NCBI GenBank assembly: GCA_963082875.1
Contig: OY720097.1
Location: 6,642,501 to 6,706,500 of the forward strand
From: Corella eumyota
Taxonomy: Eukaryota > Chordata > Ascidiacea > Phlebobranchia > Corellidae
Direction of reading: 5' to 3'
DNA: 64,000 nucleotides
Position numbers and translations under genes: made by a program. Position 1 is the stretch's first letter, and each line of letters opens with the position of its first letter. The notes under the pieces are model-generated. The model ran no database searches. It was given only the letters and a program-made list of their open reading frames with translations, and was not told the origin of the DNA. Below are positions 24,421 to 54,800 of this stretch, one piece after another.

Positions 24421-24511
24421 TTAATTTTACCTTGAAGGATTAAAAAAATATATTTAAAAGTAAAACGAATCAGAGATAGGGCAAGGAACTTTCAACTTGG
24501 TAGCAATAGTT

Positions 24512-27682
<3,171 letters not shown>

Positions 27683-28376
27683 TTTATTCGATTAAAAAAT
27701 TCAACATTTTTTTTAAATTTATACATTGACAAAATAAACAAAACATTAATTGAATAGGAATGTGTGAAATGAACATGTGTTGGTATACAGTGTTATTATT
27801 GGAACTTAAATGCGTCACTACAAGTGGTCGTGGCTAGCTTAACAAACATTTTAGTTTCTGTAAATTAGGTCAGCATTACTTAAAAGAAACATCTACTATT
27901 GACATTTACTCATTAACTACAATTAAAGAGTTAAAAAAAGCATGTTATTTTTACATGCTTAACCTTTCTAAAGCAATAAAGAAATAAAAACATAATACGA
28001 TTTCTAATATAGTTATGTTATGTATAACAACTTTTAAATTCCAAAAAGTTTTGCAAGCAAAATTGTTTTTTAGGCTTGTCATATATTACAACAATTTCTT
28101 AATCCTTAGAAACTGTTAAATTAAGCTAGCTTTATTCGTTTAAAAGCGTATGTTTAAAAAAAGTAAATCTAAAAAGAAATTGTTTGTGAAATACAATATA
28201 AGTGCAGTGGTAGTGTTGTTAAATTAAATGTTGCCTTTGTTTTTTTGGTAACAAACCTTAGCATATGATTCTTAAAGGTTACAACAAAGCCTATTCTTAA
28301 TATAAAATACAAAACATACATTAAGTTTTTGAAGTTTTTTTTATTTGGTATTCCCTTTTATTTTTATTAACACCAT
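27683..28376. other. Intergenic between esterases A and B
   Basis: About 690 bases, AT-rich. Contains the TATA box of esterase A at 27718-27723 and presumably the 3' end of esterase B. Nothing else recognised. Confidence 0.5.
27718..27723 (-). promoter_or_regulatory. TATA box of esterase A
   Basis: TATAAA on the minus strand 36 bases upstream of the start codon, within GTATAAATTT. If used, the 5' leader would be only about 5-10 bases. The twin gene (copy C) has a TATA box at nearly the same distance. Confidence 0.45.
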
Positions 28377-31448
<3,072 letters not shown>

Positions 31449-31499
31449 TTACTTTTTTTAATTTATATTGCACCTTAAGTTACAAAACTTCAACAACTA

Positions 31500-36067
<4,568 letters not shown>

Positions 36068-37465
36068 TTTACCAAGTTAGCAAGCTAGTTCGCAAGAATC
36101 ATATATTTATATATGTAAACAAAATAAACATTATATCGTGCTAAAGTGGTGTGATAGTGTGTGAAAATGACATATGTCAAGAAGTTATGTTTAAACATTT
36201 ATATACGTCATCGTTTTAATATAGTTACATTTTTCAACCTCAACATACTTATACATTTTTTTCACTTCTGCACCAAGGGAAAATACATTGTATTGCAGAT
36301 GTAGCTCTATTTATTTTAAGTAAACATTTGCCTCCACAATGTTTGCATTTTGTGTCAAATCTAAATATAACGAGTGAAGTTCAACAGGTTATCATGGACA
36401 AATATTTACCTTTCCATTTTAGCCACAACCTAATTAATTTTAAAGCTATTTTTATGCAGCTTTAAACAATGTGGTCTTTTAACAATTTTATTAAACTCTA
36501 AAACATTGTGTATTTTATATTATTGAAGGAAAACCGGTAATGGAAAATAGGCATACACACCCATCAAATACATTTACGCCTAAAACAAATAGTTTTTTTA
36601 GAAAAATTTACTTTAAAAATAACCAAAAACGGTCAACACTTTTGTATACTTTGTTTAAATTTTCAGTACGACTTACCTATAAACCGTTAAAAAAGTTTTT
36701 GGGTAATGCGTTAAAATATGCATTTCTCAGCAAAAAAATTATTGATAACGTGCGTCACGTCAAAATCATGCACTTACTTACCCAAAATCACGAAGTTAAT
36801 GCGTGATCGCAAAAAGTCAAGTCATTTTTCGCTTTATCAAAATTAAAGTGGTTTCGAGTACGATAAAAGTGCAATACTTAACATATTTACGTTACTTTAA
36901 TTAGTAATTTACATTGTATATATGTAATTTGTTTGAATATGTTGTTTTTGTGCGTTTGTACAAACTATATCAGTAGAGTAGGGTCATGCCTATCGTAAAA
37001 TGATGTTTCGTTGCATCATCGTGACGACGCAATATTGTTTAAGGTGCTGTCCCACATTTTTTAATATCAAATTGACTATCATGTTTTGATTATTAAATCA
37101 GTGAAATGAAATAGGTATTAAGTAGAATTTAATAAAAAGTATAAAAATGAAGCAAATAATTTTTAAAATGGTTTAACAACGTGGCGATAACAACAAAATC
37201 AATTTTTGCTGAATCATACCGAATGTTGTTGTTGTTCAATTTGTTGGTTTGTGGTTTAAAGTGTTTGTAGATGTACTTTAACCTATTTTGCCGCATATAT
37301 TACATAACAGAAAAAACAGAACAGGTTTTGAAGAGTTAGTTAGCAGCAGCAAAAGTTAATTTTATTGTATAAAATTTTTTATTTCAAAAAAAATCTTTTT
37401 CTGGTATGTATATATTTATTATTGAGAAAATTTGTTTATTTTAGGTCAATATTAAGTTAATTAAT
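36068..37465. other. Divergent intergenic region, esterase C / LRRC58
   Basis: About 1.4 kb between two divergent genes, so it holds both promoters. A TATA box for esterase C is at 36106-36111. A GC-richer patch near 37010-37035 (TGACGACGCAAT) resembles an ATF/C-EBP composite site on the LRRC58 side. A plus-strand open frame of 88 codons at 36540-36806 resembles no family I recognise. Confidence 0.5.
36106..36111 (-). promoter_or_regulatory. TATA box of esterase C
   Basis: TATAAA on the minus strand within ATATATAAATATAT, 39 bases upstream of the esterase C start codon, matching the position in copy A. Confidence 0.45.
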
Positions 37466-40400
37466 ATGTCAACAGGTAAAATGGAAATAGTGTTGGATGT
37501 TTCTTGGAAGGTAAGTTGGATCTCTATTACTTTCGCACGCCCGAATTTAACAAGGCGTTATAACCTAAGTATGGCAATTGTTCAACCAGACATTAAAAAT
37601 TAGTTGAAATATGTTTTAATGAGTATAACTTAGTCCGCTTTACGAGTCAGATGTGTTAATGGGTAAACTGAATATGTGAGGGTTAGGGTAAGGGTTTAAT
37701 TTATGCAACCTCTTTGTTTAATTACATGTGCCGTATTTTGGTTACACACCCTGTTTATGTGGGGCGTACGAAACTAATAGAGATCCGGTAAGTTTTCTTA
37801 AAAAAATTGTTTTATTATATGTTATTGTCTTAAATAGCAAATTAGTATTTTTTTAAATTTATTCTTTTTTACCCTTCTACCTAATTTTGATTTTTTACAA
37901 TTTCAGGGCTTTACTGAAATACCAAAATATAAAGAATTAGATCCAATATTACTGAGATGCAACAAAGCAAATCGATTATCAAATGGTATAAGTGATTGTA
38001 AATGTATTAAAAGTGCTAAGGAAGAAGAAATATACGGAATAGATGCCTCCCATAATTTTATTAAGTAAATAAGATATGTTTTTTTGTATGCATAACCCTA
38101 AAAAAATATAAAAAATTTGTAACATTTTTTTAAACTTAATTTTAAAATTACCGCCTCTAATTTTTTGTTAATACAATTTTTTTTAAATTTAATTTTAAAT
38201 AATAATTCTGTTAGTATTTAGCCTTTATATGTATAGGTCAGTAACATTGGTATTTTGTTTGCAGAGAAATTCCTAACGACTTTCTTCAAAAATTTTCCCA
38301 ATTAAAGGTTCTAAATATTAGTAATAATTGTCTTACCTCTCTCCCTGAGGAAATTTGCAATGTAACCTCACTTAAAGAAATCTATGCAAAAAATAATCTT
38401 TTTTCTAGTCTACCTAAACATATTCACAGGTAAGGTAATAATATTTAAAAACCTATTTTATATAAAATAGTAAAAATATTACATAAATACAAATATTCAA
38501 AGAAAAAAATATTTATTCATTTTTTTAGATTAAAACTGGATATTTTAAACATAAGTGGAAATAGTTTTAAGATTTTCCCATACATGTTGTGTCAAATGAA
38601 AACCCTAAAAGACTTGCACATAGGCGGAAATCAACTTAGAGAAATACCCACCTGCGTACAAGAATTAGAAGGGTTAGTAGACTTGTTAAGTTTGGAAAAT
38701 GGGGAAAAGACCATCAGGAGTTTTTGGAATTTCTGTTATATAACAGAAATTGTGGCTTCAGGCTATTACGTTATAGGCTTGTATTATATAATAGTAAAGA
38801 ATATTCCAGTTTTCTTGTATATTAAAACAATAGAAATCTTAATATAGGTATTTTCTGTAACCAAGATCTTAAAGTATATTTATCTTTAGTTTGGAAGTCT
38901 TTTATCTGGGAGGTAACATGATCAGATTTATACCAAACGAAGTGGGTAATATGACCAACTTAAAGAGTCTGGCTTTGTGCGATAATCAACTACATACTAT
39001 ACCCACAACACTAGCAAAGTAAGGATGACTTGACACATTTTTAAAATTGTGTTTTGTAAAATGATATATGCTGGCGTTAATTTAAAGAAAAGGAATTATT
39101 AAAGTTTAAAAAAGTTTAAATTTCTTTTTAAATTATTAGGGTAGGCTATGTTATCCTAAATTTAAAAATAAATTTTGGACATTAAGGCATAGCAATTAGT
39201 GTATGTAATATATTAAATGCTCTTTTTTGTGTAACCCAAAAGTTTTACAATTTCTGCAGAATAAGTAAATATTTATTTACTATTAAAGATTGCATAACCT
39301 TCAATCCCTCAGTCTACACAACAACGATTTGTGTTATCTTCCCCGCGAAGTACTTTCCCTTGTGTCCCTTATGGAATTAAGTTTAAGAGGCAATCCTCTA
39401 GTTGCAAGGTTTGTTCGTGACCTTACATATGACCCCCCGACCTTACTCGAACTTGCCAGCAGAACTATCGCAACCTGGTAACATCTTAAATTAATTTTTT
39501 TAAATATTTTCATGTAAAAAAAAAAAAAAGTTTTTGGAAAAATTTTAAAATTTTAAATTGAGTATTTTTACTAAACAAGGATTTAATATTTTTTATAGCA
39601 ATTTAAAATACTGCGAAGAAGTAATACCCTCTTACCTAGTTAGACATCTAAACTCAGCAAGCAAATGTCCTAACCCAAAGTGTACAGGTAACAAAATGTA
39701 TATATTTGTTCAATATAAAAACATTCGTTTATTTTAATTTATAATGAACTGGCGTTTTGACATTGTAAAATATGACCAGTTGGGCATACATGATATAAAA
39801 ACTACTAGTACCTATATTAAACTGCAAAAATTTTTTTTAAAGAAGACAATCAGTTTGACTTTGGTTTATACTTTCCATTTTATAATTTCCTGTTTACCCC
39901 ATTTGTTATTTGTTTACTAAACTTTGTCATAATTTAGCAGGGAATTGTAAACATAAATGTGACAAAATAATTACTCGTTTTAATGATTTTCAGAAAATAA
40001 CAAATATTTTTGTTTTAGGTTTATATTTTGAGCACCGCTACAAACAGATAAAGTTTGTTGATTTTTGTGGGAAATATCGACTGCCGTTAATGCAATATTT
40101 ATGTTCACCTGGCTGCATGTCACCAGGATCATCAGGTAAATATTTATGTATAAAAAAAACAAAAAAATAATTGGATAATGTCAACTCATCACACCCTAAA
40201 AATCATTTATTTTTAACTCTCCTTGACTGAAAATCAACAGATTGAGTTTTTTTTATTTTGAATGCATATTGTATATTAATATGTGGATTTTACAATGGGG
40301 AACTCTATTACATTTTACAACTGTTTTTTTAATTTAAAATTTACTCAACTAAGCGTTCTCATTTTTTTTGTTTAACTTACCAATAGTTTAGATTCTACCT

Positions 40401-40579
40401 AAAAACAATACCATTATGCAAGCAATAAGTTTTTGTATGGGAATATAGGTTTTCATACTAAGCTCCATTTATGTTAAGTTTGTGAACAAAATATTTTTTT
40501 AGCAGCTAGTTCTGAATATGAAACCGAAGATGAAGAAGAAATTCAGAACCACATCATGCGAAGAGTTTTGCTCGGCTAA
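37466..40579 (+). CDS. LRRC58: Leucine-rich repeat-containing protein 58
   Basis: Leucine-rich repeat protein, reported in vertebrates as a Cullin-RING substrate receptor. Nine exons: 37466-37510, 37917-38064, 38265-38429 (LKVLNISNNCLTSLPEEI), 38529-38672 (LDILNISGNSFKIFP), 38890-39018 (FYLGGNMIRFIPNEVGNM), 39289-39477 (LQSLSLHNNDLCYLPREV, LRGNPLVARFVRDLTYDPP), 39599-39687 (ASKCPNPKCTG), 40019-40135 (QIKFVDFCGKYRLPLMQYLC) and 40503-40579 (acidic tail, RRVLLG, stop). The C-terminal block from RGNPLV through FVDFCGKYRLPLM to VLLG is diagnostic of LRRC58 and is nearly unchanged. The start ATG has another ATG six codons in (MSTGKM), so either may be used. About 360 residues, close to the vertebrate size. 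Confidence 0.95.
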
Positions 40580-41400
40580 ACAGAATTCGGATTGTCGAAA
40601 CTATTTTTTATATTAAAAAAATTCGACCGAGCTGTTTTTTTAATCTTCTTTGTGACAACCTTACTGTAGTTTACTTCCACTGTTTTTTTTTTCCCCAAAA
40701 TGTATTTTTTAAAATGAAATGATGAACTAACTATTTATCAATGAGGTGTTGTTGTTGAAATTAATATTGTATTTCTAACGATCAATTCCTAATTGTTATA
40801 GATTTGTGTTATTCACATCGTGTAATCGTTCAAAATAGTTTGTATTCGTTTGTGTTAACATTTTATTAAATGCACTAAAGCAACATTTACAGTCGATATG
40901 CCAATCCAATGCCGCATAAAAGCCTATTTTACTTATCATTATTTTGTGTTGTACTTGGTCTTTAAGGTTACAAATAAGGTAGCAGTAGACGCATTGTAGT
41001 AAAAAGGATATGCAAGTAGTTAAAATATTGCTTCCAAATGATTACTACCAATGTTATTCCACATAACCTAATTTAAAGCGAAAAGCTATGCTAATAGGTT
41101 TTAAGTTTTAGCGTTAAATGATGATTTCGCCTTAATTAAAAAGTTTAGTACGAGAAATTTGGCCAGTACTAAAGTAATATATTAAAATCAGCCAACCGCA
41201 ATTAAACGCGACATTTCGAAAAACGAGAAGCTTCATTAAGCTACGTATATAACGGTCACGTTTTGATGTAGTCTAAGTTGCGGACATTTAAATAGATCCC
41301 CACTGCAATTGCGAGCGTTTTTAGCTAGCATCACCCAAAAAATTTTATATTTGCAATATTTTATAAACTTGCATAACTTTAGGTTTGCATATTAGGTAAA
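40580..41400. other. Intergenic, LRRC58 3' end to intelectin A
   Basis: About 820 bases. Contains the LRRC58 3' UTR (poly(A)-type ATTAAA motifs near 40609 and 40864) and the intelectin A promoter side. Nothing else recognised. Confidence 0.5.
41246..41253 (+). promoter_or_regulatory. Possible TATA box of intelectin A
   Basis: TATATAAC about 150 bases upstream of the intelectin A start codon. Weak evidence in an AT-rich genome; the surrounding bases are GC-richer than average, which slightly favours it. Confidence 0.3.
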
Positions 41401-44695
<3,295 letters not shown>

Positions 44696-45750
44696 AAAAA
44701 GAAGTCTCCTATTTTATTTACTGTAAAGAAAAACCCTGTATAAAATTCTGTAAATACATTTGTGTGACGAACTAATAAATAAATATCTTTGCAACTAGTA
44801 TTTATTACAAACTGAAGAGTTTAGGTTTTTTTGGAATGCAATTCAAACTGCAAAAACCAAATTCGTATTAGTCTAAAAATACTATTATCGTGCACTCCTA
44901 ATGAAAGCTCGTCTAAAATATTTAAAAAATTTCTGAAACCATCACTCTGTCATTATATCTCAAGTTTGTACTTCAAAAACCGTTAAGTTTAAACGTTCTC
45001 ACCTCAACTTTAAATGTTGCTTAGAGACAGTAGCAAACTTGCTACTTTTAATTCTTTGTTGATTTAATTTCGCACTTCTTTGGCTGCTAAAACAACAGCG
45101 GTCTTAACGACTTGTGATCAGTTGTTTTGGCACGTGACATCACTCTTTGAAATATGGGATTTAATAAAAAAATCAATTAAGTGAATTTATTTTACGTCGT
45201 TAGACGATTTTAGATATTTGTTTAAAAAAGCTAAATATATTAAGTCGTTAGTTTGAGAATTGAATATTTAAAACGTATAGCAGAAGGAAATGATAATTAG
45301 CTATTAATAAAATGTAAATTTGGATAGTCGTATCGAAAATCTCTTGATCGAGTTTTAATCAAATAAAGTATTAGTAATAAACTTCGGAAATTGGCCATGA
45401 TGAAATAAAATCCCAACAATAACGTTTTATGAATGGATAATTGAAACTTTAAAGATCATTTTTAAAATGTGTGACGTCGCGCTTCCGAGAAAAGGGTTCA
45501 GTCTGTACACAAACCTACTATAAACACACAACCTAGACTGTTTTTTTTAGAGCAAAAATATTGCATCAGCGTATGAATAAGTTTGGTTCATCACGATTGG
45601 AATAGTTATCATTATTTTGATATCCGGTTTCTTGTCGTCCGATACACTCGTGATATTAATGAGCACGTCATCAATCAATCAGTTTGCTTGAATCTGTGTT
45701 TTTGCCAGACGAATTGCGGAGAAAACTTTTCAGTTTGTTTTAAAGCGAAG
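44696..45750. other. Intergenic between the two intelectin genes
   Basis: About 1.05 kb. AATAAA motifs near 44774 probably end the intelectin A transcript. The right part holds the CRE plus TATA arrangement annotated at 45472-45524. No coding sequence seen. Confidence 0.55.
45472..45524 (+). promoter_or_regulatory. Candidate core promoter of intelectin B (CRE + TATA)
   Basis: TGACGTCGC at 45472-45480 and TATAAA at 45519-45524, about 45 bases apart, in the right order and orientation about 230-280 bases upstream of the start codon. The predicted leader would be about 200 bases. Sequence-motif evidence only. Confidence 0.45.
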
Positions 45751-51241
<5,491 letters not shown>

Positions 51242-51806
51242 TGGATCGGTTTTTGTAATTCAACTAATTGTGTTTTATACATTAAAGTTTTTTTTCGTTT
51301 AATGCGATACCAATTGCCTTAAACAAACTTTTAAAAATCATTTTAGGTTTTATTTTGTATTATATCCTTTATTAATGCAATCTCTTTATTTATTGCTGTA
51401 TATTTGTGTTGGCTTTTCTTTTGAATGTAATTATTTGTAATATTTCTTATATTGTGAATACAAAGTACTGTTAGCCAAACGATTAAATATTTTAAATCGC
51501 GTAATACTATTTTAATAAATATAACCAATGAAAAAATGCGGATAAAGTTAATAAATGCAAATATAAAAAAATATATTTTCCCATTAAAAAAAGGATATTT
51601 ACATAACTTAACAACTGTTAAGTTTTATTAAAGGTAAGCCCAATGAATAATAAATATTTTAACTTTATATGTCTTAAATTTAAACATAAAATAATCACTA
51701 TGTGCTGGGCTACTTAAAAATATTAGTAAAATTAAATAAATATAGAAAGTCCAATTTAAAGTTCTTATATATACATTCTTAATAAAAGTTTATTTAAATA
51801 AATAGT
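51242..51806. other. Convergent 3' intergenic region
   Basis: About 565 bases of AT-rich sequence between the stop of intelectin B and that of the Slp gene on the other strand. Holds the intelectin ATTAAA signal at 51281-51286. No gene seen. Confidence 0.5.
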
Positions 51807-54800
51807 TTACAAGCTTGAAACCAATGGCAAAGTTGCTTCGACTTCTTGACCGGGTTGTTTAAAAACTTTATTCCAAACATCAATGCCCTTGGAATTATCA
51901 CTTAAGTTGTACTCTAGCACTTGATCTGCATATATTATACAACGAATTTAAATATATAAGAGCAAAATAAGTTAAAATGTACGAAAATAAAACCCTACCG
52001 TTTGCCAACAACCGAACTCCCCCAATTCGAATACTTCTGCCTCTTCGTTTGGTTTGGCCGCAAATTGAAATTTCAACACATCTTTTTTGGAATTCTTCCT
52101 CATTAAAACCACGGAACACAAAAATGTGCCCAAACCTATAAAAAAAATTGTAAAATATAATTTTGTTGCTGTGGGGATATCAGTGCTTTAATATTTTTCG
52201 TAACAAACTGTGGGCTGTTGGTTTCCCTGCAGGTCATTGAGTGCATTTTCGAAGCATGATTTTTATCAGGTAGAAGATAACATTTGACGTACGTTTTTGA
52301 CTTGTTTCTATACAGTAAACAAACAATTTAAAATCTTTAAAGGTAAATAAATACATTTAATAGGATAACGAATTTAACTATCTATTGCCTTGTACGATAA
52401 TTCAGTATACATTTTTTTTACCTTAGTACAGCACTTGGTAATTTAAGATCGACCGCTTCGCGTACTAAAACATGCAATTCCCCATCGTCTTTAGGAAGGG
52501 CTCCACTAAAAGATCCACGAAGAACTGGGAGTCGAGCCTTGGTTAAATCGACGTAATTTCGCCGACTCAAAACGTCGAATTTATCCTGCTTGTTTAATTT
52601 TCTGGCATGGGTTGTTAAACATTAAAATTGTTATCAAAAATGATACTCATTTAAAATAAAATAGACTGTAAGATATTTATAAATATTTGCAAAAAAATGC
52701 AACAACATAATAATAACATTACGGTAGTAAAGTTGAAAAATACTCACGTTCCCTTTGGAGGGCATTTAGTGTTCTTTTTAGCGGAAGGTTCGTAATAAAT
52801 CACAGCTATAGTGATAATGCCTACTACGCCCTGAATGCATCAATAAAAAAACGGGTTTTATATCCGCCTATAGTAGATATAGCACAAGCATTTTGCCAAA
52901 AACTAATGGCAATATAGTTGAAACAACTTGCATCATACGAAATAAGCAGTATATGTTTTTTCCATAACTTTATAACTTTATGTTTTTTTTTTAATATTTA
53001 CTGCATTAAAGTGCATTAGAAGGAGCTTATACCAACTTGTAAACGACAGGCTAAAATGCAAATCCGAAACTCTTTAAGTATTTTGACAGACTACTTGACT
53101 ATTACCCAAGTGACACTCCAACAAAAAAAACAAAAACATTTTGCTAAAATTTAGTTCAAAAACTTCTCAGTAGGTAAAGAGTATTTTCCAAAAAGGTGTG
53201 ATATTAAAAAAGTTATAAAAAATTTCTTATAGTATGTTTTACAGAATATGTATTAATGTTCATTGTTCTTTCAGTAAAATGGTTTTTGGATAAATGATAT
53301 TGACCCCTTTACTATAGATAAATTGATAAAATTTTATATAAGCGATAAAAACTTTAATCTTTTTCTTTATGAAAAATTGTTTAACTTACATCTTCAGACA
53401 TAGTGGTGGATCTTGAAATAACGGAAGCTGTATCCTCAATTTCTTCGTCGTCTGTTACATCTGAATTGACAAAATTAATTATGACGTCATTTACTTGTTT
53501 AAATACTATTTGCAACATCATCTAAAAAATTTTAAAACTTTTTAAATAAAAAGTAAATAAAAATATTCAAACTACCGTTATCCGACTGAGTGCCCGGAAG
53601 AGGAGCAAGCGAATCTCGCTCCTCCATCTCCATCAATATTTCGTCCTCTGTTTTAAGTTTAACAATAACAGGAGTGACTACCGGAGTCTGCTGCGTTTCT
53701 TCCGCTATCTCCTCGTTTGGGCTATTTAAATCTACTTCCTGATTTGCAGAACCTCCATGAATAAATTCCACTTGTTCAACTTGCTCATCTTGTACTTGAT
53801 CATTGTCTATACAAACTGGTTCAGTTTGAATGTCTTTTTGTTCTTCGATTTGTGACTGACCATCAGGCTTCAATTCCGTGTTGTCTTCGTTGTCGGCTGG
53901 TGTAGCTGCATCGGTAACTGCACCGTTTACAACCGTTGGCTGAATGGCGATAATCTCTTTGTCACTGTTTTTGTTATCGTTGGGAATATCGTTTTCAGCC
54001 ATAACATCCGTAGCCTTTCAGACCAAAATAAGTTTGCAACTTAGTAAAATACAATATAGTGTCATGCCAAATAGTCTTCAAATAGACTACATGGGCTTAG
54101 CTGGACTTAAATAAGTTTTAGAAAACTGAAAAACAAAAGTGTTTTACCTCAGTTGTTGAAGATTTAGTTTTGGGCCACGTTTTAGTTTTTACCCAAGCTT
54201 TCATTGTTAATTTAACTCTAGGTTGTGATTTCGCATCAGCGGCGGCAAGAGCGTCAACATCTAAACAAAAACATTTTTTTGCAGAAAGATTTTAAAATTT
54301 ATATATAGATGAAAGTCAAAGAACTTTAAGATTATAACTTATGGTAAAATATAAAAACCTGTATTATCTTCTGCAGCCTTATCATCTTTATATACAACTA
54401 GTGTTTCGTCAATAGGGTCCAAACTTTTAGAATCAAAATCCTTTAAATTAAAAGTTAAAGTTTTAAAATTTTTTAAATTTTGGAAATTAATTATAAACCT
54501 AATACAAAACTTGTAGTTTTGGTTATAAAACTAGAGAATATAAACAACTTAAAAAAAATAAATACACCTTTTGTTTTCCCTGCTTCCTCTTTGGAGTGAG
54601 TTTTTTCCACCAAGCCTTTTTTGATTTCTTAGCAGCAACGACGTCCAGTAAGTCGGTGTGTTCGTGGTCACCTTCCCCTTAAAGACAATTATTTTATTTA
54701 TATATATTCATTTTTAACGTTTTTACATAAATGCGAAAAAATGTAAAAATAGGTAAAAAAATATAGCAAAATGCAACTATTTAAACAAAAAAAATGCTTT

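Noticed and set aside
36540-36806. Open frame of 88 codons on the plus strand between esterase C and LRRC58
   Set aside because: Low-complexity, Lys/Asn/Phe-rich translation typical of AT-rich DNA, no similarity I recognise and no splice context; could be a small gene but unsupported.
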